The notes: a model not told the origin generated them from the letters alone. A DNA stretch of 64,000 nt from Paenibacillus xylanexedens (GCF_017874615.1 NZ_JAGIKV010000001.1:372001-436000), one strand, 5' to 3'. Shown: positions 28,509 to 37,204, numbered from the stretch's first letter. A program made the numbers and translations.

Positions 28509-29951
28509 TTGAATCTTGCAGAAGGCAGCAGACTCACGCGGTTGGTGCACAATTTAAGTTTTATTTATGGCAAAATGCTGCTTCATCCTTCCTACCGATA
28601 TGTTCTGTTCATTCTTGGATTACCGATCAATCTGGTCGTGTTTCTAATATGGCGTTCGAATCGAAAAAATGACGGCTGGGTAGCTGCCAGGCAGACGGCT
28701 GAGCAAGAACTGCTCGCTTCTTCCTATCGGAACAAGCTGAAGTTGGAAGTCGAAGAACAGCTGCGACGCAAACATCGTTTTTTCCAGCAGCAGGCAAGTG
28801 AGGAAGAATTCAGACGTCAGACCGAGGAATGGTTGGAAGGAACGGTTCAGAAAGAGTTGAAGGAGCGGACTTCTCGCATACTTCTGGAACAGGGAAGTCA
28901 ACGTCTTACGATGGCCGATACATTCCACACCCTTATCGACAAACCGTGGTTTTTCGCGATATCGATTATTCCTGGCTGTCTGATGTATGGCATCCTCTTT
29001 TTGTATGGAAATCCTTATCTAAAGTACATATTTGAAAGAATACTGATGACGGTATTTGTCGTTCTGGGCGTAGCCACACTCGTATTTACGATTTTGTATC
29101 TGTCTCCGTTCAACCCGGCAGCTAACATTCTCGGAGAGACAGCAACGCAGGAACAGATTGCAGCATTCAATCAGGTGTATGGCTTGGATCAGCCTTATCT
29201 TACACAGCTTTGGAACAATATTAAGGGAGTTGCTCTCTTCGATCTTGGCAAGTCTTTTGCAGGAAATGAAGACGTGACAGCAACGATTGCAAGAAAGTTT
29301 CCAATTACATTGACGCTGGCGGTCATCTCCCTGCTCTTAGCACTCGTCATTGCATTACCCATCGGTATCATCTCAGCGATTAAGCCTAATTCATGGTTCG
29401 ATTATACGTTTATGTTTATCGCTCTGATTGGATTATCGATCCCGAATTTCTGGCAAGGACTTATTTTCATTCTGAACTTTTCGATCAAATTACAGTGGCT
29501 TCCCGCCACCTTCAACCCGCAGAACTGGCTGTCGATCATTATGCCAACCATTGTGCTGGGCACGGGACTCACGGCTGCGGTGGCACGGATGACCCGGTCT
29601 TCTACACTGGAAGTCATTCATGAGGATTATGTGATGACCGCCCGCGCCAAGGGGTTAAGCGAACGTCAGGTCATGCTGAAACACGCTGTACGTAATGCAT
29701 TGATTCCAATCGTTACTGTGGTTGGACTTCAATTCGGGGCCATGCTTGGCGGGGCAGCAGTGACGGAGAAAGTGTTTAATATCAGTGGTCTCGGTAGCTA
29801 TATTGTGGATAAACAATTCATCCCCGATATTCCGAGTATCATGGGCGGAGTAATCTACACAGCAATTACGATCTCCATTATCAATGTAGCGGTTGATCTG
29901 CTGTACGCTTTTATTGATCCAAGAGTGCGCTCCAAGATGAAACAATATTAA
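28509..29951 (+). CDS. ABC transporter permease (DppB type) with N-terminal extension
   Basis: The C-terminal ~310 residues are a standard peptide-type permease: ILMTVFVVLGVATLVFTILY start, EAA-like loop EVIHEDYVMTARAKGLSERQ, and ending FIDPRVR. Ahead of it is an unusual ~170-residue extension with a hydrophobic helix (about 30-50), a long charged coiled-coil-like stretch (ELLASSYRNKLKLEVEEQLR...), then another helix. I choose TTG at 28509 because AAAGGAGG lies 10 nt upstream; the ATG at 28488 precedes that site. The next permease begins 34 nt later, so the two are co-transcribed with the binding protein. Confidence 0.85.
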   Translation: MNLAEGSRLTRLVHNLSFIYGKMLLHPSYRYVLFILGLPINLVVFLIWRSNRKNDGWVAARQTAEQELLASSYRNKLKLEVEEQLRRKHRFFQQQASEEEFRRQTEEWLEGTVQKELKERTSRILLEQGSQRLTMADTFHTLIDKPWFFAISIIPGCLMYGILFLYGNPYLKYIFERILMTVFVVLGVATLVFTILYLSPFNPAANILGETATQEQIAAFNQVYGLDQPYLTQLWNNIKGVALFDLGKSFAGNEDVTATIARKFPITLTLAVISLLLALVIALPIGIISAIKPNSWFDYTFMFIALIGLSIPNFWQGLIFILNFSIKLQWLPATFNPQNWLSIIMPTIVLGTGLTAAVARMTRSSTLEVIHEDYVMTARAKGLSERQVMLKHAVRNALIPIVTVVGLQFGAMLGGAAVTEKVFNISGLGSYIVDKQFIPDIPSIMGGVIYTAITISIINVAVDLLYAFIDPRVRSKMKQY

Positions 29952-29985
29952 AGTGTGTTGAACTACCTCTTAAAGCAGGTGTATT

Positions 29986-31497
29986 ATGACAAACTCGTCC
30001 TTAACACAAGAAATGCGTTTCCGGCTTAAGTCTTCTCGAGAATACAGTCAGGCGAGCTTCGCCTGGATCACGTCCCTTCTCTTGACTGCCTTGCTGCTGT
30101 TCAACAGTTATGACTGGAGTGGACAGACGTTCAAACCATTTCTGCTAACGATACTTGGGATCTATGTATTCTTCACACTGGTCCAAAGTGTCATCACCCT
30201 TCGGATTCGAAAAGACTTGATCCGTACGGGTACGGTCTCTGTTTTAACTCGCAGGTTAGCTTGGGTTCAACTGTTTGCTATCATTTCAGGCAATATATTT
30301 ATCGTAACGGCAGCCTTTCATCTGATTCGAAAAGCCAGGAATGTGGAGTATACCTTTGCGGTGTATATGCTGTTAACCCAGCTGTTCGTCATCGGTGTAT
30401 CCGCGTTAAATGTTTTCAAACCCTATGTGGCTGACAACTTTCTGCCAGCCATGGCGGTGCTCATATTTATTCTGGTCATCGACCTGGTCGTACTGATTAT
30501 CGTATCCCGATATAACGCGACCTCTATCCTCCCTCGCTGGATGATCGGTGTCAGTGTAGTACTGATTCTGACCTCAATCACAGGTAATGTATTTGCCCTA
30601 TTACTCGGCATTTCCATTATTGGACGAATTCGCAGACAGGGGAAACAAAAATCAAACTTCTGGAATGATCTGTGGGAGCGACTTGCTCCAAATATGACTG
30701 CCATGTCCGGTTTGTTTTTTATCATTTTTCTGTTCTCGATATCGATCTGCAGCTTCTTTACTTTTGATTACAGCATGGCTGTGGAAAATAACTACTCGGC
30801 TCTGCTTCAACCCCCTTCCCTTGCGTATCCCTTGGGAACGGACGACTTCGGACGATGTTTATTTTCCCGGATTGTATTTGGTGCCCGGATCTCCTTGATC
30901 GTAGGTTGCATGTCGACCATCATTCCTGTGTTGATCGGTGGAGTCCTCGGAGCATTCTCCGGTTTCTACGGAAGGCATACGGATAACATCATCATGCGGC
31001 TGCTCGATATTCTCTATGCGATTCCGGGAATTCTGCTCGCCATTGCCATTATTGCAGCGTTTGGAGCCAATACGATCAATCTCATTCTGGCGCTGAGTCT
31101 GGGTTCGATCCCAACTTACGCCCGTACCATGAGAGCCAGTGTGCTCTATGTATCTACTTTTGAATTTGTGGAAGCTGCACGTGCACTGGGGTACAACAAT
31201 CGTACGATTATTTTCAAACACATTATTCCCAACTCCCTTGCGCCCATGATTATCAAGTCCACACTCACGATTGGTGGAGCGGTTATCGCTACCAGCAGTT
31301 TGAGTTATCTGGGACTCGGCGTGGAGCCGCATATTCCGGAATGGGGTAACATTCTGAAGCTCGGCAGTACATACCTGGAGACCCACTCTTATCTGGCGAT
31401 TTATCCAGGTTTGGCTATTATTCTGCTGGTTCTTTCGTTTAACTTTCTCGGTGACGGTCTGCGTGATGCGCTTGATCCCAAGCTGGAGAAGGCCTAA
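29986..31497 (+). CDS. ABC transporter permease (DppC type) with multi-helix N-terminal extension
   Basis: The last ~265 residues are a DppC-type permease: PLGTDDFGRCLFSRIVFGAR, the EAA loop FVEAARALGYNNRTIIFKHI, and the ending LGDGLRDALDP. The first ~235 residues are extra: about six hydrophobic helices (for example SFAWITSLLLTALLLF and ILVIDLVVLIIV) before the usual RLAPNMTAMSGLFF entry. Both permeases in this operon thus have non-standard N-termini. GCAGGTG precedes the ATG. It sits between the first permease and the binding protein. Confidence 0.87.
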   Translation: MTNSSLTQEMRFRLKSSREYSQASFAWITSLLLTALLLFNSYDWSGQTFKPFLLTILGIYVFFTLVQSVITLRIRKDLIRTGTVSVLTRRLAWVQLFAIISGNIFIVTAAFHLIRKARNVEYTFAVYMLLTQLFVIGVSALNVFKPYVADNFLPAMAVLIFILVIDLVVLIIVSRYNATSILPRWMIGVSVVLILTSITGNVFALLLGISIIGRIRRQGKQKSNFWNDLWERLAPNMTAMSGLFFIIFLFSISICSFFTFDYSMAVENNYSALLQPPSLAYPLGTDDFGRCLFSRIVFGARISLIVGCMSTIIPVLIGGVLGAFSGFYGRHTDNIIMRLLDILYAIPGILLAIAIIAAFGANTINLILALSLGSIPTYARTMRASVLYVSTFEFVEAARALGYNNRTIIFKHIIPNSLAPMIIKSTLTIGGAVIATSSLSYLGLGVEPHIPEWGNILKLGSTYLETHSYLAIYPGLAIILLVLSFNFLGDGLRDALDPKLEKA

Positions 31498-31570
31498 ATG
31501 AGTTGTTGAAATGAATGATATAGAAAAAAGAAATCACACATCACACATTCAAGATATGGAGGGTAATCCC

Positions 31571-33391
31571 ATGAAAAAACGTACACTGATCTCATTGCTA
31601 TTAATTCTCGTCATTGTGATTTCTGGTTGCAGTGTAAAAACGAAAACCGAATCCCAGGCGGAGACCGCACCAGCAGACACAACTGAAACTGCACAAAAAC
31701 CGGCTGACATTGAACTGCTCGCCATGAGTTCTTCCGAAAATGATGTAAACATTGTACGCGACCAGCTTACTAAAAACGGCTTCAATGTGAAGCTGAACCT
31801 GCAGCCGGATTACGGCAGCTTCAAATCCCAGCAGGATGCAGGGAATTATGACATTGCCTTGTCCAGCTGGACAACGGTAACGGGAAATCCCGATTATGCG
31901 GTGCGTTCCCTTTTCAAAACAGGTGGAGATTACAGTATCCTTGCCGATGGGGAACTTGATAAACTCATCGATCAGGCAGCTACTCAAACTCCAGATGAGT
32001 ACAAAGACACGTACAAACAATTGGAAGATCGCTTGGTAACGGATCAGGCGTATATCGCTCCTTTGTACATTTCCCTGAAAAGTCAGGCTGTGAACCAAGA
32101 CATTCTGAATGTCGACACCGTTCGTCTCTCCAAATCCCGCGCCATGGCTTGGGAACCGATTGAGTTCAAGGACAGCTCCAAAAATGCCAAAGATCCGTTG
32201 ATTCTGACGCAAAGTGCATCCGTACTGACTTCCCTTGATCCAATCAAAGGAAACGACGGCTCCATCAACCAGTTGAACACCAATATGTATGTACGTCTCG
32301 TTAACTTGACGGATGACGATCAGCTGACAGCAGATGGATCACTGTCCCATAACTTTAGTATTGCTGAAGGTAATTCGGACTACTACTTCATTCTCAGAGA
32401 CGATATCAACTTTGCGAAGATTGATAACAAAAAAGCCGTAGATACAGGAGAACGTGTCGGTGCAGATGATGTGATCTTCTCCATGGATCGTGCTAAAAAT
32501 AAAGATTCCGTTCCAGATCACCGGACGTACAGTCTGCATGAACACATCAAAGAAGCTGAGGTTGTAACGGATCTGAGTGCATTACAATCCATTAAACAAT
32601 CCAGCGGTAACGGCACAATCCTCGAAGCATTGGAACAAGGATTGGGTAGCAAAATTACAGAACTCGTGACGGACAAAACCAAAGCAGATAATAGCGCAGG
32701 TAAATATCAGGTCGTTAAACTGACAACAACTGAACCTTTCCCGCAAGTACTGAACTATCTGGCTCACCAATCTGCGGGTATCGTGTCCAAAAAACAGGTG
32801 GAGAGCATCAACACATATGATGTAGCTTCCTTTGACGTCAACAAAGATATTCCTTACGGTGATCAGAACACCGTGACTGAAGGCGCAGCATACAATAACA
32901 CCCTTTATACTAGCGGACCTTATATTTTGTCTTATAAAAATGACTATGAAGGTGTATTCTTAAAAAATCCGGCTTACCGTAAAGGCACGGAAGATGAGCC
33001 AAAAATTGCTCAGGTTAACGTCCGATTCATCGCGGATGCAGACAGCGCCCTCTCTGCTCTTCGCAGCAGTGAAATTCACTTATACTACGGTGTACCTGAA
33101 ACCAAGTATGACATCATCGAAAATGACAGCAAACTGAAACTGCAAAGTTTGCCAAGTAACGCTGTCTCCTATCTGTTGTTCAATACGGCCAATCGTGAAG
33201 TTGCCAAGAGCAGTGACCTGAGAAAAGCCGTGCTGTACTCCATTAATCAGGATGAGATTTTGAGTTTCTACAAGAACAACAAACTCAAAGCATACTCTAC
33301 AGTAAGCCCGCTCGTTCAGACCGGGAATGAATTGAAAGCTGATCCTGCAAAAGTAAAAGAATTCTTGAGTAAATACAACGCCTCCAAGTAA
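31571..33391 (+). CDS. Peptide-type solute-binding lipoprotein with circularly permuted family-5 fold
   Basis: A 606-residue extracytoplasmic lipoprotein (lipobox VISGC, about 18) serving the adjacent permeases. Its domain order is rearranged. The segment after the linker (about 45-185; NYDIALSSWTTVTGNPDY, then ELDKLIDQAATQTPDEYKDT and AYIAPLYISLK) is what normally forms the C-terminal part of family-5 (DppA/OppA) proteins. What follows (LTSLDPIKGNDGSI, then YYFILRDDINFAKI, then VGADDVIFSMDRAK) is the normal N-terminal part. The chain ends with DPAKVKEFLSKYNASK, the motif that usually precedes the segment now at the N-terminus. So old C-terminal and N-terminal parts have been exchanged. Start: GGAGGG 7 nt before ATG 31571. 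Confidence 0.88.
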   Translation: MKKRTLISLLLILVIVISGCSVKTKTESQAETAPADTTETAQKPADIELLAMSSSENDVNIVRDQLTKNGFNVKLNLQPDYGSFKSQQDAGNYDIALSSWTTVTGNPDYAVRSLFKTGGDYSILADGELDKLIDQAATQTPDEYKDTYKQLEDRLVTDQAYIAPLYISLKSQAVNQDILNVDTVRLSKSRAMAWEPIEFKDSSKNAKDPLILTQSASVLTSLDPIKGNDGSINQLNTNMYVRLVNLTDDDQLTADGSLSHNFSIAEGNSDYYFILRDDINFAKIDNKKAVDTGERVGADDVIFSMDRAKNKDSVPDHRTYSLHEHIKEAEVVTDLSALQSIKQSSGNGTILEALEQGLGSKITELVTDKTKADNSAGKYQVVKLTTTEPFPQVLNYLAHQSAGIVSKKQVESINTYDVASFDVNKDIPYGDQNTVTEGAAYNNTLYTSGPYILSYKNDYEGVFLKNPAYRKGTEDEPKIAQVNVRFIADADSALSALRSSEIHLYYGVPETKYDIIENDSKLKLQSLPSNAVSYLLFNTANREVAKSSDLRKAVLYSINQDEILSFYKNNKLKAYSTVSPLVQTGNELKADPAKVKEFLSKYNASK

Positions 33392-33404
33392 ACGTATAAC
33401 AAAA

Positions 33405-33455
33405 AAAGGTTGTCACCAGGATCATCTATTTGATCCTGATGGCAACCTTTTTTAT
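33405..33455. terminator. Bidirectional terminator after the binding protein
   Basis: A ~20-bp stem (AAAGGTTGTCACCAGGATCA with TGATCCTGATGGCAACCTTT, near-perfect), loop TCTATT, followed by T-run. It is shared by the convergent acetyltransferase gene. Confidence 0.93.
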
Positions 33456-34096
33456 TCTTCCAGCACACGGCAATCTGCCAGAACATCGGGGTAGTTTCGC
33501 ATGCTGTCCGCATCAGTAATTTTGCGAATAACTTTGCACGGTACGCCTGCTGCAAAAGAATGCGGTGGAATATCACGATTCACCACGCTACCTGCTCCAA
33601 TCACACAACCGTCTCCAATCGTTACGCCCCCGCACACTGTGACGTTTGCCGAGATCCATACATCGTTACCAATCGTGACCGGTTTGGCATAACATAGCGA
33701 CTTCACATCACCGTTCTGGTCCACCATCTGTCTCCGCTCGCTGGCAATCATGGGATGAATGGGGGTAACAATCGTAACGTTGGGTCCAAAACTGGTATAG
33801 TCCCCGATCGTCACTTGCGCGTCATCTTGTATCGTCAGATTGTAATTACCGAAGAAAGACTCGCCTATCCGGGTATGGACACCATAATGAAAGAAGATGG
33901 GGCCTTGCATGAATCCACCTTCACCGATCTGCCCCAGTAACTGTTGTAGTATCTGATTCCTTTCCTCAGTCTGTTCTTCAAAGGTCTGACTGTAACGCTG
34001 ACTGAGATTATGGGCCCGCCTTTTGATGATCTTTAATTCGGGATCACTTGGACTGAACAACACGCCTTTCATGATTCTCTCTTCTTCACGCATCAT
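33452..34096 (-). CDS. Sugar O-acetyltransferase, left-handed beta-helix (Maa/LacA type)
   Basis: A 214-residue acetyl-CoA-dependent transferase. N-terminal helices (about 1-60) precede hexapeptide repeats from about 90 (DDAQVTIGDYTSFGPNVTIV, then VTIGNDVWISANVTVCGGVT and IGDGCVIGAGSVVNRDIPPH). TPIHPM holds the catalytic His of maltose/galactoside acetyltransferases. It acetylates non-metabolisable or excess sugars in the cytoplasm. AGAGGAGG precedes the ATG. It is monocistronic and convergent with the ABC operon. Confidence 0.9.
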   Translation of the reverse strand: MMREEERIMKGVLFSPSDPELKIIKRRAHNLSQRYSQTFEEQTEERNQILQQLLGQIGEGGFMQGPIFFHYGVHTRIGESFFGNYNLTIQDDAQVTIGDYTSFGPNVTIVTPIHPMIASERRQMVDQNGDVKSLCYAKPVTIGNDVWISANVTVCGGVTIGDGCVIGAGSVVNRDIPPHSFAAGVPCKVIRKITDADSMRNYPDVLADCRVLEE

Positions 34097-34125
34097 GAAT
34101 CCTCCTCTACAAGGGTTAGCTTATA

Positions 34126-34153
34126 AAATAAAAGCCACAGACATGAACTGTGG
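34126..34153 (-). terminator. Terminator of the ROK regulator gene
   Basis: Minus strand: CCACAG/CTGTGG with a 7-nt loop followed by CTTTTATTTT. It is short but well placed, right after the stop codon. Confidence 0.6.
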
Positions 34154-34154
34154 G

Positions 34155-35222
34155 TTATAAGGCTTCTGATAGAATGCCTGACTTCAACGCCTGAAGCACC
34201 ATTCCTCGTAACCCAGCATCAAAATCATGTTGGAACGAATCCTGATGTACGATCTCAGGCAACGACGGCATGGGGTGATCCTTCCCGTATTGTTTCCACG
34301 CCATATCCAGCTCTTCTCTCTCCACCCGTTCCTGATAAATGACAATCTGGTGCGGGGCAACGACGGCATTAATCGTTTGCAAGATGTGACATACGTTCAC
34401 TACAAAATCATCTTTGCTCATGTCACGGTGCCAATCAGGTGAATAAGGAAGATACTTGATCTCACCAAACATCCCGTTTTTCCCACGGATCATCTGTCCA
34501 TTCAACATCATGCCCATACCCGGCGGGTATCGGTTCGGAAAATAAATTCCCGCTACACTCCGTTCCTTCATATCCGCATGCTGTGTACAGTATCCGCTAA
34601 TCGCTGCATTCACATCATTCTCCACGAGAACGTTCAATTGAAACTCGCTTTCGATCTCCCGTATCAGATGTGAATGTATAAGCTCTTCATGACTGCTCAC
34701 CGTGATGTCCCCATCCACGGCTTGCCCCGGAATACCGATGCCGATCATATCAATAGAGGGATATTCCGTAACGAAACGCGCGATAAGTTGCAGCATATGC
34801 TGTTTATCAAAAGCAGGCAAGATGCGCTCTTCCTTCAACACAACCTTATTCTCCAGATTCATGACCGTCGCCGAAATCAACTCCTGGCCTTTCATCTCTT
34901 TGATGTAAAGAACCAAAGCAAGCTTGAAGTTATAATTATATCGATATGCCTGAGCAGGACGACCGCCGTTAGAGGGAACCACTTTATCCTGGAACAACTC
35001 TCCGCCATCACATAATTCCTGAATCAGCGCATTAATGGTAACAACACTAAGATTGGTTAATAAAGCTAATTGCGGTTTGGTCGCCGTCTCAATCTGCTGC
35101 ATGACTTCACGCACATTATTCAAATTGATGTATTTCATCATTGTAGCGTTGGCTTTTTTCATAACCCTCTCGTTTCTACTCTGGTTCAATTGAGCCAAAG
35201 CAATGGTATGGATGTCATTCAC
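34155..35222 (-). CDS. ROK-family regulator (N-terminal winged helix plus sugar-kinase fold)
   Basis: A NagC/XylR-type regulator. The N-terminus (LNNVREVMQQIETATKPQLA, then LLTNLSVVTINALIQELCDG) is the winged HTH. From about 90 there is an actin/ROK fold with IGIGIPGQAVDGDITVS and a degraded nucleotide and zinc region; the CxCxxxGC zinc motif of many ROK regulators is not evident. It probably responds to a sugar or sugar phosphate. The start could be 35222 or 35162 (GAGAGGG lies close upstream of the latter). The target is unknown; the acetyltransferase and the 38-residue gene are neighbours. Confidence 0.85.
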   Translation of the reverse strand: MNDIHTIALAQLNQSRNERVMKKANATMMKYINLNNVREVMQQIETATKPQLALLTNLSVVTINALIQELCDGGELFQDKVVPSNGGRPAQAYRYNYNFKLALVLYIKEMKGQELISATVMNLENKVVLKEERILPAFDKQHMLQLIARFVTEYPSIDMIGIGIPGQAVDGDITVSSHEELIHSHLIREIESEFQLNVLVENDVNAAISGYCTQHADMKERSVAGIYFPNRYPPGMGMMLNGQMIRGKNGMFGEIKYLPYSPDWHRDMSKDDFVVNVCHILQTINAVVAPHQIVIYQERVEREELDMAWKQYGKDHPMPSLPEIVHQDSFQHDFDAGLRGMVLQALKSGILSEAL

Positions 35223-35305
35223 ACCATATCATAACATAATGCCTTACTCGAACACATGAGTTCCATCGTGCTGGCAATGGATCGAAATCGGCAGAGCTAC
35301 TTTGT

Positions 35306-35422
35306 TCACTCAAACAAATCATCCATCGATTTCACAGGTTTCACTTCCATCGGCTGATTTGACAAGGCCATACTTGCATAGGTACCTGCCCAAATTATAA
35401 CTGCCATAATAACGTAGACCAT
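35306..35422 (-). CDS. 38-residue small membrane protein
   Basis: A short ORF with an excellent site: GGGAGGT 8 nt before the ATG at 35422. The product is MVYVIMAVIIWAGTYASMAL plus a polar tail NQPMEVKPVKSMDDLFE: a single hydrophobic helix (about 1-20) and an acidic cytoplasmic end. No family is recognised. It lies 84 nt upstream of the ROK regulator on the same strand, so both may share a transcript. A 22-bp palindrome at 35499-35520 lies upstream and may be its operator. Confidence 0.7.
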   Translation of the reverse strand: MVYVIMAVIIWAGTYASMALSNQPMEVKPVKSMDDLFE

Positions 35423-35498
35423 CCATACTTACCTCCCTGTTTCATGCGGATTATGATTTTGCGATACTTATCACATGTGACTATTCCTCTATTTAATA

Positions 35499-35520
35499 AA
35501 TATACTTTATAAAGTATATT
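35499..35520. promoter_or_regulatory. 22-bp palindrome upstream of the 38-residue gene
   Basis: AATATACTTTAT plus its mirror, with 11-bp half-sites and no mismatch. It is located ~75 nt before the small gene's start and is suitable as a repressor operator (GntR or MarR type would fit). The binding protein is unknown. Confidence 0.5.
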
Positions 35521-35749
35521 ACGTAAGTATGCGAGGATAATAGTTCTTTGTCAATATGACTTATCCTATTCCCTCAGTTTATTTCGAATAGATTCGCTGT
35601 ACATCAGGCAATAAAGTCCTCGCGTTTTTCAACCTCATACTTGGAGGATTATGCTCCAACCCTCTAATACCATTCTCACACATGCCACGTATTGTTCCTG
35701 TGCTTCTTTTCACTATATGGATCTCGAAAATCATTCGTAATGGAAAAAC

Positions 35750-35778
35750 TTGATAAAAGAACGTACGTTCGGTATAAT
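35750..35778 (+). promoter_or_regulatory. Sigma-A promoter with LexA (SOS) box in the spacer
   Basis: -35 TTGATA (35750-35755), 17-bp spacer, -10 TATAAT (35773-35778). The spacer holds GAACGTACGTTC (35759-35770), fitting the Gram-positive LexA consensus CGAACN4GTTCG except the first base. Repressor binding there would block the promoter, so the next gene is predicted to be SOS-induced. Confidence 0.8.
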
Positions 35779-35808
35779 GAGATTATCCTGAATAAGCGAG
35801 AGGCAGAT

Positions 35809-36009
35809 ATGGACGACAAATTTATTAAGGAATTACGCGAGATTAGTCGGGATGACAGACGAAGATCGGAATTTATGATTCAAGGTTTGAAGGAAACGCT
35901 GCAAGAACGCAAAGAAGAAGGCATACTCAAGCGCTGGATACGGCGTAAGAAAACTGAGAAAAAAATCTCTCAAAGATTTAATCAAGATCCTCACTCGGAT
36001 CAAAAGTAA
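35809..36009 (+). CDS. 66-residue basic protein, predicted SOS-induced
   Basis: A small, very charged protein (MDDKFIKELREISRDDRRRS, a central QGLKETLQERKEEG, and a Lys/Arg-rich tail). It is predicted mostly helical, with no membrane segment, so it is not a YneA-like division inhibitor. GAGAGG lies 5 nt before the ATG. Longer in-frame starts exist but fall before the promoter. It is followed by a GC-rich hairpin at 36021. The LexA box in its promoter is the main clue to function: something used during DNA damage. The family is unrecognised. Confidence 0.7.
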   Translation: MDDKFIKELREISRDDRRRSEFMIQGLKETLQERKEEGILKRWIRRKKTEKKISQRFNQDPHSDQK

Positions 36010-36020
36010 CAACATAAAAA

Positions 36021-36050
36021 GGAGGCGGAATACGCCTCCCTTGCTATTTA
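36021..36050 (+). terminator. Terminator of the SOS-box gene
   Basis: GGAGGCG/CGCCTCC stem with a 5-nt loop, followed by a modest T-rich tail (CTTGCTATTT). Confidence 0.6.
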
Positions 36051-36349
36051 CATATGTGAATCATTTAGACTTTGTTAGTTATGACTTAAACCATAAGTTT
36101 GCCAAAACACACATTTATGCTTCTAATAAATCAAACCCTAGCTAGGCTTGGTTCCTGATAAGTTTACTTACCTGTTGCCAGTTAGCTAAATCAAAAAAGA
36201 TCAGCCTGCCAGCCTGCAGTCTGCCCCATGCTTTTATGAACTAACGTTTCCCGTTAGCGTCATGTTCTGTACTTCTACCTATGATACGGATCACAGTAAT
36301 GAATCAAAACATAAAGTATCTTTTGATCACAAGATATACATATCAACAT
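36051..36349. other. Gene-free AT-rich stretch
   Basis: About 300 bp with no credible open frame, site or RNA motif. It contains small hairpins such as CTAACG/CGTTAG (36241-36257) but nothing I can name. It may mark the edge of an acquired segment carrying the UMP-kinase paralogue. Confidence 0.4.
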
Positions 36350-36381
36350 AAACAAAATCCCACTCCATGGCCGAGTGGGAT
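36350..36381 (-). terminator. Terminator of the UMP-kinase paralogue
   Basis: Minus strand: ATCCCACTC/GAGTGGGAT, 7-nt loop, followed by TTTGTTT. Confidence 0.85.
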
Positions 36382-36453
36382 CTTGAATAGAACTTCTCTT
36401 TTGTGGAACTATCGTTCCGCTAAATCAAGGAAGAGTAGTATTTGTAACATACT

Positions 36454-37191
36454 TCATTCCAACTCTAAAATTGATTCGCCACTAATTATCGTACCATTAT
36501 TCTTACCCTCACAGATTTCTTTCATCGAACCTGGTTTATCGAAGTTAAACACATGCATTGGCAAATTGTAGTCTCTTGCCAAAATGAAAGCTGATTGGTC
36601 CATTACCTTTAAGTTGTGTTCTAAAACGTCGTTGTAATGAAGCGAACGAAATTTCTTTGCATTTTTATCAAATTTAGGGTCTGCATTAAGAACACCATCA
36701 ACACCTTGCTTTGCAACTAATAAAGCGTCACAATTAACCTCGATGGCTCTTTGTACTGAAGGATAGTCTGTTGTAACGTAAGGTTGACCGTTCCCTCCAG
36801 CAAAAATTACAATATAGCCTTTTTCTAGGTGGTGAATTGCTTTTAGACGGATGTATGGTTCTGCAACTGAAGTAATAGGTATAGCGGTCATTACCCGTAC
36901 TTCCTTTTTGGTCTTGGCTTTAAGAACTCCACGAAGCATTAAACTATTTACTACAGTCGCAAGTGTTCCAATGTTGTCAGCTTCTGCCCTTTCTATCCCC
37001 CAGCTTTCCGCCATATTACCTCGAAAAATATTACCCCCACCAATAACTAATGATACTTCAACTCCTAAGTTTACTATTGACATAATTTCATCAGCGATTT
37101 GGTCCAATCTTTCCGGTTCAAAACCAAATTCAGAGTTTCCGGCTACTGCTCCACCACTTAGCTTAACGAGAACTCTTTTATACCTTGACAA
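36454..37191 (-). CDS. UMP kinase paralogue (PyrH-like amino-acid-kinase fold)
   Basis: A 245-residue UMP kinase-like protein: YKRVLVKLSGGAVAG N-terminal phosphate loop, VIGGGNIFRG, then EPYIRLKAIHHLEKGYIVIF. It departs from housekeeping PyrH at usually fixed places (LSGGAVAG for LSGEALAG; GGNGQPYVTTDYPSVQRA for the GTGNPYFTTD pattern). It is noticeably more AT-rich than flanking genes, suggesting acquisition. The start is TTG with GGGGGTG 6 nt upstream. It is preceded by a leader peptide and a terminator hairpin, the layout of ribosome-mediated attenuation. It is probably a specialised or stress-linked copy; pyrH proper is expected elsewhere with tsf/frr. Confidence 0.85.
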   Translation of the reverse strand: MSRYKRVLVKLSGGAVAGNSEFGFEPERLDQIADEIMSIVNLGVEVSLVIGGGNIFRGNMAESWGIERAEADNIGTLATVVNSLMLRGVLKAKTKKEVRVMTAIPITSVAEPYIRLKAIHHLEKGYIVIFAGGNGQPYVTTDYPSVQRAIEVNCDALLVAKQGVDGVLNADPKFDKNAKKFRSLHYNDVLEHNLKVMDQSAFILARDYNLPMHVFNFDKPGSMKEICEGKNNGTIISGESILELE

Positions 37192-37204
37192 TTAATACAC
37201 CCCC

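Noticed and set aside
34124-35222. ROK gene as a true sugar kinase
   Set aside because: The N-terminal HTH is present and the kinase motifs are degraded, so regulator is the better call.
36051-36349. Small RNA or transposon remnant near the UMP-kinase gene
   Set aside because: No terminal inverted repeats, target duplication or transposase fragment could be seen.
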